Assembly (NCBI GenBank): GCA_017305635.1
Contig: JAFKKF010000006.1
Coordinates: forward strand, 682,001 to 746,000
From: Hyphomicrobiales bacterium
GTDB taxonomy: Bacteria > Pseudomonadota > Alphaproteobacteria > Rhizobiales > Kaistiaceae
Length of the DNA stretch: 64,000 nucleotides
Direction of reading: 5' to 3'
Below the pieces are notes generated by a model that saw only the letters and a list, made by a program, of their open reading frames with translations, had not been told where the DNA came from and ran no database searches. The translations under genes and the position numbers were made by a program. Position 1 is the stretch's first letter; every line of letters begins with the position of its first letter. Positions 53,887 to 61,197 of this stretch are shown here, piece by piece.

Positions 53887-54794
53887 AAAGTCCGCGCGGC
53901 CCGAAGTTGTCGGTCACGCCCGGCGACATCGCCACCGACCAGAGGCTCAATGCTTTCCAGTTGCGCGTGATCCTGTTCCTCGGCCGCCACACCGACCGCG
54001 ACGGCTGGTGCCGGCGGCGCCAGCGCTTCGTCGCCCAGGGCCTCGGCGTCAGCGTCCGCCACGTCAGCCGGACGATCTCGATCCTCCGCGAGCTCGGCTA
54101 TCTCGAGGTCCATGCCACCGAGGCGGACCACGGCGGCACCGGGGCATCCTGGTACCGCCTCGTCAGCCCGGCTGACCAGGGCGAACTCTTCGCGGAGAAG
54201 GAGGGGGACCCCCCGACAAGAATGTCCTACCCCCCCGACAAAAATGTCGTGGGGGGTACGACTCCCAGGGAGTCGTGGGGGGTACGACTCTCAGGGAGTC
54301 GTACCATAGAACGTGTTTCTCTGAACGATGGCTCACGGAGTGAGCCTCTTTGGAGCGGCGACGAGCGCCGCTCCGCCAAAGACGGCGACCACCGCCGTCC
54401 TCCGCCACGGAAGAAACCGGTCCCGGGCCAAGGCGAGCTTCTGAAGCCGACCCTCGCCGATGGCCGCATGCACGCGCCGACGCCGCGCGGGACGCGCCTG
54501 CCCGAGAACTGGGAGCCGTCCGAGCTCGACCGCGCCTTCGCCGAGCAGCAGGGCGTGCCGCCGCCCGAGATCGCGCGCCAGGCGGTGCGCTTCGTCAACC
54601 ACTGGCGATCGAAGGCCGGCCGCGAGGCGCTCGGCGCCGACTGGTCGGCCAAGTGGCGGAACTGGATCCTGAAATTCGTCGAGCTCGAGGAGGCACGACA
54701 TGCACGGAAACCTGCCAGCCGGGTCGAAAACCTCGCCGCCGCCTTCGGCGACCTTGCGGGCCGTCCTCGGCGCCGGCCGCCTGGTGACGGATAG
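53883..54794 (+). CDS. Phage replication-initiator-like protein (winged helix plus DnaT/O-like C-terminus)
   Basis: This 303-residue protein has three parts. Residues about 1-100 form a MarR/GntR-like winged helix (LNAFQLRVILFLGRHTDRDGWCRRRQRFVAQGLGVSVRHVSRTISILRELGYLEV). A low-complexity linker follows, encoded by tandem hairpin repeats. A C-terminal domain has LPENWEPSELDRAFAEQQGV, RFVNHWRSKAG and DWSAKWRNWILKFVEL, the pattern found in phage replication proteins and DnaT. The layout resembles lambda O, in which the origin lies inside the gene. The ATG at 53883 overlaps the upstream stop. It probably starts DNA replication of the element. Confidence 0.7.
   Translation: MKSPRGPKLSVTPGDIATDQRLNAFQLRVILFLGRHTDRDGWCRRRQRFVAQGLGVSVRHVSRTISILRELGYLEVHATEADHGGTGASWYRLVSPADQGELFAEKEGDPPTRMSYPPDKNVVGGTTPRESWGVRLSGSRTIERVSLNDGSRSEPLWSGDERRSAKDGDHRRPPPRKKPVPGQGELLKPTLADGRMHAPTPRGTRLPENWEPSELDRAFAEQQGVPPPEIARQAVRFVNHWRSKAGREALGADWSAKWRNWILKFVELEEARHARKPASRVENLAAAFGDLAGRPRRRPPGDG
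54209..54302. repeat. Two pairs of tandem hairpin repeats inside the replication gene (iteron-like)
   Basis: First pair: two adjacent 22-bp copies (54209-54230, 54231-54252) beginning CCCCCCGACAA and each holding a GACA...TGTC dyad. Second pair: two adjacent 26-bp copies (54251-54276, 54277-54302) beginning GGGGGGTACGACTC and each holding the palindrome ACGACTC(C/T)CAGGGAGTCGT; they differ by one base. Neither period is a multiple of three, so the repetition is selected at the DNA or RNA level rather than as peptide repeats. The position between the two protein domains is where lambdoid origins carry iterons. Confidence 0.75.
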
Positions 54795-55428
54795 CGGGCA
54801 AACGCTCTTTCGGGCAGGGCAGGGGCTGACCCCGGAGGAGCGCAGCCTCCTCGAGTGGGAGCGGAACGAGATCGACGACTGGCTGTCGCCGATCGCCGCC
54901 GACGAGATCGGGCCCTGCGTCCTGCCACTGCTCGCCACCATGGCAACCGACGATGCCGGCGAGCTCGCCAGGGCGCGGGCGGCGGGCTACCTCGCCGCGC
55001 TCGAGGACCTGCCGCGCAGGGCCGTCGGTGAGGCCTGCCGGCGGGTGCTGCGCGGAGAAGCCGGCGCCGACGTCAGCCCGGTCTTCGCGCCGACGCCCGC
55101 GCAGCTCGCGCGCCTCGCCCAGGCGATCGCCGCTCCGCTCCATGGCGACCGGCGCCAACTCGCGCTCCTGCTCGCCGCCGGCGAGGAAATGCTGCCGCCG
55201 CCGCGTGAGCAGCGCGAGGCGATCGTGGCGCAGCTCTGGGGCTTCGCCGAGCGGGGCCGTCATGCGCAGGCGGCGGCCGACGTCGCGATCGCCACAATGC
55301 CGGGCGATCGCGGCAGGGCAGCTCTCGAGCGCGAGGTCCGCATCGCCACCGGCCTCGAGGGGCGCAATTTCCCGCCGGCGCCGAGCAGCGCGGTCGTTGC
55401 CCTCGAACCCAAGCCGGAGACGCCGTGA
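54700..55428 (+). CDS. Phage-type protein of unknown function
   Basis: This 242-residue, mostly helical, Ala/Arg/Glu-rich protein overlaps the end of the replication gene by 95 bp in another frame and is followed by TGATG coupling to the next gene. Segments include EERSLLEWERNEIDDWLSPI, AGELARARAAGYLAALEDLP and REQREAIVAQLWGFAERGRHAQAAADVAIA. In several phages the gene after the initiator loads the helicase or regulates replication. That role is suggested only by position. No catalytic motif is visible. Confidence 0.6.
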   Translation: MHGNLPAGSKTSPPPSATLRAVLGAGRLVTDSGQTLFRAGQGLTPEERSLLEWERNEIDDWLSPIAADEIGPCVLPLLATMATDDAGELARARAAGYLAALEDLPRRAVGEACRRVLRGEAGADVSPVFAPTPAQLARLAQAIAAPLHGDRRQLALLLAAGEEMLPPPREQREAIVAQLWGFAERGRHAQAAADVAIATMPGDRGRAALEREVRIATGLEGRNFPPAPSSAVVALEPKPETP

Positions 55429-55673
55429 TGGCGGCCCACCCGAATGCCGCTGTTCAGGACGTCGCGGAGCAGGTCGCCGATCACATGTCGGCCATCCTCG
55501 CATTCTTCAAGCCCGGCGCGCGGATCACCGTCCTGGTCCGGACGCCAGGCATGCCGACGGTGGATTTCGTGCTCACCAGCGACGATCTGCCGGAAGCGAT
55601 CGCCGCGCTCACCCGTCGCCGAGAGGGTGACGATACGGTGCGAGGTGATGTCCTGTCGGGCGCGTCGCGATGA
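55428..55673 (+). CDS. Small phage protein of unknown function
   Basis: This 81-residue protein has an amphipathic N-terminal helix (AVQDVAEQVADHMSAILAFF) and a beta-rich centre (ARITVLVRTPGMPTVDFVLTSD). It starts by TGATG overlap with the upstream gene, and its stop overlaps the next ATG. A GTG three bases earlier (55425) could also serve. No family is recognised. Confidence 0.6.
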   Translation: MAAHPNAAVQDVAEQVADHMSAILAFFKPGARITVLVRTPGMPTVDFVLTSDDLPEAIAALTRRREGDDTVRGDVLSGASR

Positions 55674-56179
55674 GCGGGCAGATGAGGCCGCCGCGGTTCT
55701 GTCTGCGCGACGCCGAGCGGGCGCATGACGAATGGGGCGCAAACTGCGGACCCGGCGCCCTGGCCGCGATCATGGACATGACGCTGGATCAGGTTCGCCC
55801 GCACATGGGCGACTTTGAGGGGAAGCGCTATACGAATCCGGCGCTGATGTTCGAAGCTCTTCGCAGCATCGGTCGCGCATGGCGCAAGACCGCCCCGGCA
55901 TGGCCTGACTATGGGCTCGCCCGCATTCAGTGGGAGGGGCCCTGGACGCTGCCGGGCGTCCCGTTCCGGGCGCGGTATCGTTTCTCCCATTGGGTGGGCG
56001 CGCAGTCTGTTGCCGGGTCGATCGGCATCTTTGACATCAACGCCATCAGCAACGGCACCGGCTGGGTATCGCTCGCAGATTGGCGAGACATCGTCGTGCC
56101 CTGGCTCCTGGAGGAATGCGTCCCTCGCGCCGACGGCGGTTGGCACATCACCCACGCCATTGAGGTGGAACGGCCATGA
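55670..56179 (+). CDS. Phage protein with C39-like (papain-fold) Cys/His/Asp arrangement
   Basis: This 169-residue protein shows EWGANCGPGALAAIMDMTLDQV near the N-terminus, resembling the active-site NCGPxAL motif of C39-like cysteine peptidases. It is followed by YRFSHWVGAQ (candidate His) and GSIGIFDINAI (candidate Asp). The three residues appear in the order Cys, His, Asp expected for papain-fold enzymes. It starts by ATGA overlap. It could be a peptidase, a deamidase or an inactive relative; the motif is suggestive and no experiment is implied. Confidence 0.58.
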   Translation: MSGQMRPPRFCLRDAERAHDEWGANCGPGALAAIMDMTLDQVRPHMGDFEGKRYTNPALMFEALRSIGRAWRKTAPAWPDYGLARIQWEGPWTLPGVPFRARYRFSHWVGAQSVAGSIGIFDINAISNGTGWVSLADWRDIVVPWLLEECVPRADGGWHITHAIEVERP

Positions 56180-56862
56180 GCGCGAAGGTGAATAGGGCCT
56201 GGGCAGCGGCAAAGGGTGGCGTAGTCGACGCACGCACCGTCGGGCCGACCAGGATCGCGGCCATCGTCAACGCGCTCCACTTGCTCGACGGATATGCGGT
56301 GGTGAGCGCGGCCGCCGGTGACGCCCACATCGAGGGTCTGTGGAATCGGCGTGGTGACGCAGATCTCCACGTAGTCGAGATCCGCATGGACGTCGTGGAT
56401 CATGCCGCGGTTGCGGAAGGTGTGCCTGCGCCGATCGAGGAACAGGCGGGCCTGCGGCGGGCGCTGAGGATCCTGCGCGCGGCCCGCGACGAGGGCGAGC
56501 CTTACGACTACCGATGGGAGATTTATCTCGAAGCCTGCTCGCGAATCTCGGTCATGATCGGCGCGAACGCTTCGACAGACCCACCGGCCGCTCCCTTCCC
56601 CGCTGACCTGACGCCGGATCTCGCGGAAGTGCTCGGGAAGCCGAACTTCTGGTGCGGCCCGATAGCCAGCGCCTTCCGCGTCGCCGGTGAAGCCGAGATA
56701 CCGCACAAGGCCGAGGCCGAACAGGCCTTCGTCCTGCACTGGCTGACGACGCTCGTCCTGCAACACGGCGCCAGCTGGCGAAAGATTGCGAACGACAAGA
56801 TCGAGGACCTTGCTCAGGCGTGTCGGGCCGCTCCGCCTTCAGACCACGTAGGGGCGAAATGA
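56176..56862 (+). CDS. Phage-type protein of unknown function
   Basis: This 228-residue protein is the last gene of the first rightward phage operon and starts by ATGA overlap. The N-terminal part has ARTVGPTRIAAIVNALHLLDGYAVVSAA, and the C-terminal half has LAEVLGKPNFWCGPIASAFRVAGEAEIP and LHWLTTLVLQHGASWRKIAND. The C-terminal block looks like a compact helical domain found in phage early proteins. No function can be assigned. A strong terminator-like hairpin follows about 170 bp downstream. Confidence 0.6.
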   Translation: MSAKVNRAWAAAKGGVVDARTVGPTRIAAIVNALHLLDGYAVVSAAAGDAHIEGLWNRRGDADLHVVEIRMDVVDHAAVAEGVPAPIEEQAGLRRALRILRAARDEGEPYDYRWEIYLEACSRISVMIGANASTDPPAAPFPADLTPDLAEVLGKPNFWCGPIASAFRVAGEAEIPHKAEAEQAFVLHWLTTLVLQHGASWRKIANDKIEDLAQACRAAPPSDHVGAK

Positions 56863-57033
56863 GCCGTCCTTCGCGAGGCGGACCGGCTTGACCTTTTCGG
56901 GCTTCGGCATGGCCGGTCTATATGGCGCCGGCATCGGCGAATCCGAGGCCCGGAACTAGGCGACGGATGGCGCCGTTGGGATTGCGCCGTCTCGCACCCT
57001 TCGCCCCCCGGCGATCGCGAGACGCGCCTTTGG

Positions 57034-57063
57034 GCGGGAGGCCTCGGACACTTGGCCTCCCGC
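57034..57063 (+). terminator. Terminator after the first phage operon
   Basis: A perfect 10-bp inverted repeat (GCGGGAGGCC / GGCCTCCCGC, loop of 10) is followed by TCTTTGTGCCTT. It separates the operon ending at 56862 from the promoter at 57106 and fits an intrinsic terminator with a short T-rich tail. Confidence 0.65.
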
Positions 57064-57105
57064 TCTTTGTGCCTTCGTCCCAAAGCCGCCGCTAGGCCTA
57101 GCGGC

Positions 57106-57138
57106 TTGACTCTCTAGGAATATGTTCTCTATCTGTTC
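57106..57138 (+). promoter_or_regulatory. Promoter with overlapping LexA-type (SOS) box, probably leaderless
   Basis: TTGACT (57106-57111) and CTATCT (57129-57134) are spaced by 17 bp. GTTC-N7-GTTC (57124-57138), the LexA recognition form of alphaproteobacteria, covers the -10 region. The next start codon, ATG at 57141, lies 6 bases after the -10, so transcription would begin at or next to it. No Shine-Dalgarno is present in between. The promoter seems LexA-repressed and the transcript leaderless. Confidence 0.65.
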
Positions 57139-57140
57139 GC

Positions 57141-57440
57141 ATGACGCCGCAGCTCGCTTACGGCCCGGCGGATCGAGACCGTGTCACGCTCCGTCAGGTC
57201 ATCGAACTGCGCCTCGTCATAGTGCTGGCGTGCCGGAACTGCGGGCACGTCTCGCAATTCGACGCCATCGGCCTGGTCGAGCAGGTCGGTGCCGAAGGCA
57301 CCCTCGGGACCATCCGGAAGCGGGCACGCTGCTGGGTCTGCAAGCACCGGGACGCCGAGGTTCTGATGAAAGTGCCCTCGCCGAGGGCGAGGGAAGTGTG
57401 GTGGCCGCGGCCGCCCTGGGGGTGGCACGAGAAGCGATGA
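57141..57440 (+). CDS. Small zinc-ribbon phage protein
   Basis: This 99-residue protein has two cysteine pairs, LACRNCGH and ARCWVCKH, separated by about 38 residues, forming a likely zinc ribbon. The short N-terminal part RVTLRQVIELRLVIVLA is hydrophobic but too short for a clear membrane segment. The C-terminal tail is Arg/Trp/Pro rich. It is the first gene behind the SOS-type promoter and has no ribosome site, so leaderless translation is likely. Zinc-ribbon proteins of this size are frequent in prophages; the partner is unknown. Confidence 0.62.
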   Translation: MTPQLAYGPADRDRVTLRQVIELRLVIVLACRNCGHVSQFDAIGLVEQVGAEGTLGTIRKRARCWVCKHRDAEVLMKVPSPRAREVWWPRPPWGWHEKR

Positions 57441-57453
57441 TGAGGAGGAACCG

Positions 57454-57696
57454 ATGAGGGAGACCATTCACGTCGTGCAGGCCTTCCGCCGCGCCGACAG
57501 CGGCGAGCTCGTCGCCGACCAGCCGGAGGCAGCAAAGGACGCGGCCCACGCCCGCGAGCGCGCACTGAGGCTGAAAGACCGCCGCGTCGGGGTCATCGCC
57601 TTCTCGAGGACCGGCGACATGAGCATCGGCGAATACGAGGACGCCGTCGTCCTCGCCCGCTTCGGCACGATCCCCGAAGACGAGGAGGTCGATTGA
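57454..57696 (+). CDS. Small phage protein of unknown function
   Basis: This 80-residue protein begins RETIHVVQAFRRADSGELVA and has RRVGVIAFSRTGDMSIGEYEDAVVLARFG, an alpha/beta pattern. It starts behind GAGGAGGAA, and its stop overlaps the next ATG (TGATG). It has no recognised family. Similar short proteins occur in phage accessory clusters. Confidence 0.58.
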   Translation: MRETIHVVQAFRRADSGELVADQPEAAKDAAHARERALRLKDRRVGVIAFSRTGDMSIGEYEDAVVLARFGTIPEDEEVD

Positions 57697-58058
57697 TGTC
57701 GTCGCGGCACAAAGGCGAACCGTCGAAATTCGCGATCAACCGCGACTGGCCGCACCAGGTCGAGATCATCGCCACGCTGGTCCAGGCCGACTACGAGGCG
57801 ATGCATGCCTTCGCCCCCGAGCCGGTGATGGCACGCAGGGGCGGAACGTCGAGCTATCAACGCGGCTTCGACTTCCTTCGCTTCGCGTTTTCCGATCCGG
57901 AGGTGGCGGACGCCTTCCAGTTGCGCTTCGGCGGACGACGGGTGACGGTGAAGCTGGTCAAGAACCGGCAGGTCGACGACTGGGGTCCGCTTGGCGCGCT
58001 CGCCACGCCGCCGGTAGGGGGAAAGAGCAATGGTTTCGGGCTACGACAAGCATCCTGA
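57696..58058 (+). CDS. Small phage protein of unknown function
   Basis: This 120-residue protein has an N-terminal FAINRDWPHQVEIIATLVQADYEAMHAFA and a middle segment GFDFLRFAFSDPEVADAFQLRFGGRRVTVK. It overlaps the nuclease gene downstream by 29 bp. The block around FLRFAFSDPEVADAFQLRFGG resembles a common short prophage protein seen beside DNA-metabolism genes, but no biochemical role is known to me. Confidence 0.6.
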   Translation: MSSRHKGEPSKFAINRDWPHQVEIIATLVQADYEAMHAFAPEPVMARRGGTSSYQRGFDFLRFAFSDPEVADAFQLRFGGRRVTVKLVKNRQVDDWGPLGALATPPVGGKSNGFGLRQAS

Positions 58059-58545
58059 TCCGTCCGACTGGCGGGACTGGCTCGAGTGGCTGTTCGTCGT
58101 GGTCGTGCTCGGCGGGATGGTCTCCTGCACCGTGCTGACCCGCGCCAAGTCCGAGCCGGTCGCCTTCTCGCTGATCCGTGTCGATGACGGCGACACCATC
58201 CACCTGCGGGGCGACCCGCAGGGCATCCGCCTGGTCGGCTTCAATGCGCCGGAGAGCACGCAGCTGCGCGCGAAGTGCGAAGCCGAGCTTCGCATGGGCA
58301 AGATCGCCAAGGCTCGCCTGAAGCAGATCCTCGAGCGCGCCAGCATGATCGACCTGCAGCCGGTGGCCTGCGCATGCAGGCCCGGCACCGAAGGCACCAA
58401 CCGGTGCAATTTCGGGCGGCGCTGTGCCTACCTGGCGGCCGACAGCGTCGACGTCGGTGCGATCCTGATCAAGGACGGGTTGGCCGAGATCTACCGTTGC
58501 GGAAAGACCCGGTGCCCGCCGGTGCCCCGTCCGTGGTGCCGATAG
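58030..58545 (+). CDS. Membrane-anchored SNase-like (thermonuclease) protein
   Basis: This 171-residue protein has one N-terminal membrane helix (WLEWLFVVVVLGGMVSCTVLT) followed by a staphylococcal-nuclease fold. SLIRVDDGDTIHLRGDPQGIRLVGFNAPES carries the calcium-site Asp and catalytic Arg/Glu pair, and a later GRRCAYLAADSVDVGAILIKDGLAEIY holds the second catalytic-region Arg. Several cysteines (ACACRPGTEGTNRC, CGKTRC) suggest disulfides on the periplasmic side. It probably degrades DNA or RNA in the periplasm. Its start lies inside the preceding gene. Confidence 0.78.
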   Translation: MVSGYDKHPDPSDWRDWLEWLFVVVVLGGMVSCTVLTRAKSEPVAFSLIRVDDGDTIHLRGDPQGIRLVGFNAPESTQLRAKCEAELRMGKIAKARLKQILERASMIDLQPVACACRPGTEGTNRCNFGRRCAYLAADSVDVGAILIKDGLAEIYRCGKTRCPPVPRPWCR

Positions 58546-58643
58546 CCTCGCCGTTACACTTTATCCACAGCTATAGATTGCAACAACGCGCCGATGCGCG
58601 GCAAGCGTGGTACGCTAGCTGCTCCTGTCAGGGGGGGTGGAAA

Positions 58644-59453
58644 ATGAACCGTGCGGCGCATTGGGCTGCTTGCGGCCTGCTTTCAATCTCGACTGCTGGA
58701 TGCCTATCCCTTCCGCAACGACCAACCCAAGCTCTCACTCCAACGTTGATCACCAGAACGGTCTTGGATGTTAAGCGACAGGTTCAAATCTACCAGGACT
58801 ACGTCGGATACCTGGTCGCCCATCCCTCCGAAGATCGCGATAAGCAGGAAGCCGCTAACAGGGGATTCTGGTGCGGGAAAGGGTCGATCGACTTCGAGAT
58901 CTCATCGATCAAGTTCGATCTCACTGCTACTACGAGCACGACTGCCACCGCTTCGGCCGGCGCCACCCTACCGATAGTGGGGGCGGGCGTGCCGGGCTCA
59001 ATTGCACCCAGCGGGCAGCTATCTCACGCGGCGACGAATAAGCAGCAGCTGGTCTTCACGGTGTTTCCGGTCGCTCACACAGCGGTACTCTCGTGGCCCA
59101 TAGACATTTCCAAGGCCCAGATCGCCGTTGCGCTGATCGGTCTTCGGAAGGCGCTCATCGATGCCGCGACTTACTCTAACGCCGCCTGCATGGCGGACTA
59201 CAACATCCAGAAACGCGAGCCAACTGACCAAACTTTCGTGATGGCCATAGAAGTATCCGACGGTGGACAAGCCGGGTTCAACGTCACGCTCGGCGTGGTC
59301 AAAGCGGGTCTGACTGGCGAGGCGAAGTCCGTGAGCGGGAATACCATCACAGTCGCCTTCCGTCAGATTGGCGTCACCAAGACCACGCTGCCGGGCGGAG
59401 GTATTGGCATTCGATATCCCGATCCCGGACTCTTCCAGCAGACGCCGAATTGA
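58644..59453 (+). CDS. Putative lipoprotein of lower GC content, possibly trypco2-like
   Basis: This 269-residue protein has a signal ending in a lipobox-like STAGC (Cys20), so it may be lipidated. The mature part has DFEISSIKFDLTATTSTTAT, QLVFTVFPVAHTAVLSWPID and AFRQIGVTKTTLPGGGIGI. The segment DFEISSIKFDLT recalls trypsin-co-occurring domain 2 (trypco2) proteins, but the match is by eye. The codons are clearly less GC-rich than neighbours, and it sits where the rightward and leftward phage operons meet, like a recently acquired moron gene. A Shine-Dalgarno GGGGTGG precedes the ATG. Confidence 0.6.
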   Translation: MNRAAHWAACGLLSISTAGCLSLPQRPTQALTPTLITRTVLDVKRQVQIYQDYVGYLVAHPSEDRDKQEAANRGFWCGKGSIDFEISSIKFDLTATTSTTATASAGATLPIVGAGVPGSIAPSGQLSHAATNKQQLVFTVFPVAHTAVLSWPIDISKAQIAVALIGLRKALIDAATYSNAACMADYNIQKREPTDQTFVMAIEVSDGGQAGFNVTLGVVKAGLTGEAKSVSGNTITVAFRQIGVTKTTLPGGGIGIRYPDPGLFQQTPN

Positions 59454-59462
59454 ACGAGAGAC

Positions 59463-59765
59463 CTAAAGAGGAAGCTCGGTCCAGTAGCAGCTCGAAAAGG
59501 CATCGGCGCGCGCATCCGCCTCGGTGGGCACGTTGGAAACCTGGTAGGGCGGGAGGAGCGGCGGGAAGACGGTAAGGCAGACAAGCGGCGCCGCTCCGGC
59601 GGGTGGGGGAAACACCCGGGTGACCATTGCCGCGTAGGGTCCTTCGTTCACCCCGGCCGTCCAGCGGGTCGCGTCCTGAGTGAAGAACTGCACGTTATCG
59701 CCCGGGACGGGGGTGAAAGGTGCCCCTCGTTCTGCGCCTCCCGCAAAATCATCATCGACGAACAA
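59463..59765 (-). CDS. Small phage protein of unknown function
   Basis: This 100-residue protein contains PVPGDNVQFFTQDATRWTAG, NEGPYAAMVTRVFPPPAGAAPLVCLTVFPPL and AFSSCYWTEL, a pattern of short phage proteins. The TTG at 59765 is the only start and has AAGGA eight bases upstream. It is the last gene of the leftward phage operon, converging with the lipoprotein gene. Function is unknown. Confidence 0.52.
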   Translation of the reverse strand: MFVDDDFAGGAERGAPFTPVPGDNVQFFTQDATRWTAGVNEGPYAAMVTRVFPPPAGAAPLVCLTVFPPLLPPYQVSNVPTEADARADAFSSCYWTELPL

Positions 59766-59865
59766 CGACGGAATCCTTCCCAGCCATGGCCAGGGCGGAA
59801 TCCTAGCGTCGGACGGCGGGCCGGGCGTTGGACATGATCAACTCGCCGGCGCGGCGGTCGCAATC

Positions 59866-60066
59866 CTACTCGCTGGTTCGCTGGACCAGCCGATCAATGA
59901 TGCCGCGGAAAACCTCTGGATCATGGTTGCCGACGGCGAGCGCCTGCTGGATGAGTTCGTCGCGAAGAGGACCGGGGATCATTGACCACTTGAGCACAAC
60001 GGCGGTTCCAAGTCGGAGCAGTGCAGCGTCCTCGGCAATCCCGACACCGAATATCCGTTGGACCAT
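59866..60066 (-). CDS. Small helical phage protein
   Basis: This 66-residue protein is predicted to be almost entirely helical (EDAALLRLGTAVVLKWSMIPGPLRDELIQQALAVGNHDPEVFRGIIDRLVQ). It starts with ATG behind GGAG. Comparable small proteins are found next to prophage genes in rhizobia. No function is known. Confidence 0.55.
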   Translation of the reverse strand: MVQRIFGVGIAEDAALLRLGTAVVLKWSMIPGPLRDELIQQALAVGNHDPEVFRGIIDRLVQRTSE

Positions 60067-60166
60067 CTCGAGCTCCGCGCTGTCGACGCAGAAAAAGGGA
60101 AATGGTGCAGCATTGTTCCCAAGTGGCCTCTGCGCAACGGCGACTGTCTAGGGGGAAGGGCCTACG

Positions 60167-61027
60167 TCAGACGGCGGCGGCGCGGGCGTTCGAGATGATG
60201 AGCTCGCCGGCGCGGCGGACGCGCTCGGCGCCTCCGGCTGTATAGGTCACCATCGCCGGCTCCTGCCGAAATCCTGCAAAGATCGACCGGATGTGTTGCG
60301 TGTCGCTGATCGTCAGGAGGAAGTTGCCCTTCAGCCGCCTGAGATGTTCGACGAGCTCGGCATGCTGCGCGGCGTCGAAGACGTCGCGGCCGTAGTAGTA
60401 CTCGGAGCCGCTGTACGGCGGATCGAGGTAGAAGAGCGCACCCGGACGGTCCCAGCGCGCGAGGAATTCCTGCCAGGGCAGGCACTCGATCCAGACGCCG
60501 GCGAGGCGCTCGTGCGCGGCCGCGAGGATCGGCTCCAGCTTGCCGATGTCGAAGCGGGCACCCGCGGTCATGCTGGCCCCGAAGCTCCTCGAGACGACCT
60601 TGCCGCCAAAGGACAGCCGCTGGACGTATAGGAACCGCGCCGCCCGCTGCAGGTCGGTGAGGCGGTCCGGATCCTGGGCGTTGAGCCGGGCGAACTCGTC
60701 GCGGCTCGAGAGCTGCCAGCGCAGCATGTCGAGGAAGGCCTGGTAGTGGTTCTGGAGGACGCGGAAGAGGGTGGCGACGTCCCGGCTGACGTCATTGAGG
60801 ACCTCGACCTTGGGGGCGAGGCGGCGGCGGAAGAAGACGCCGGCCATGCCGGCGAAGACCTCGCCGTAGAGAAGATGTGGGGTTTTCTCGATTCGGGCCG
60901 CGAGCTCGCCGGCGAGCTGTTTCTTGCCGCCGATGTAAGGAGCGACCGGCTTGGCCGCCGCGACGGGATGGAGGGCAAACGAATCCTTGCCCTGTGGCTG
61001 CAAAGGCCGCGGATTGGCTTCAGGCAT
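60167..61027 (-). CDS. D12-class DNA adenine methylase (Dam-like)
   Basis: This 286-residue S-adenosylmethionine-dependent methyltransferase has the D12-class motifs APYIGGKKQLAGELA (cofactor site), EVFAGMAGVFFRR and the catalytic FYLDPPYSGSEYYYG. The internal segment LYVQRLSFGGKVVSRSFG is also typical of phage Dam proteins. Phages use these to protect DNA from restriction or to time replication. The ATG at 61027 gives the usual length; the open frame extends to 61168 without a conserved sequence. It is the second adenine methyltransferase in this element. Confidence 0.9.
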   Translation of the reverse strand: MPEANPRPLQPQGKDSFALHPVAAAKPVAPYIGGKKQLAGELAARIEKTPHLLYGEVFAGMAGVFFRRRLAPKVEVLNDVSRDVATLFRVLQNHYQAFLDMLRWQLSSRDEFARLNAQDPDRLTDLQRAARFLYVQRLSFGGKVVSRSFGASMTAGARFDIGKLEPILAAAHERLAGVWIECLPWQEFLARWDRPGALFYLDPPYSGSEYYYGRDVFDAAQHAELVEHLRRLKGNFLLTISDTQHIRSIFAGFRQEPAMVTYTAGGAERVRRAGELIISNARAAAV

Positions 61028-61141
61028 TTTTTCTCTCGGGGAAGGCACGCTGCCGCCCGCTCCGGACCGGAGCACGAGCGGCGGGGCGGCGTTATCCGAG
61101 TGGTCGTCGGGCGGGGTCGAGGCTGCAATCTGGGCCCCGCT

Positions 61142-61185
61142 GCCGGGCTGAAACCCGGCCCCCGCCACGCGGATCCGCGGCGGGG
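61142..61185 (-). terminator. Two hairpins between leftward phage genes
   Basis: GCCGGG/CCCGGC (61142-61159) is followed by a larger stem with arms starting CCCCGCC and ending GGCGGGG (61160-61185, with a small bulge). They lie between the 84-residue gene and the methylase gene. They could be a terminator or an attenuator, but no T-run is seen. Confidence 0.4.
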
Positions 61186-61197
61186 AGGTTCTGGCGG

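Noticed and set aside
54209-54302. CRISPR array
   Set aside because: Repeats are directly adjacent without unique spacers, lie inside a coding gene and have no cas genes nearby. An iteron-like or structural explanation fits better.
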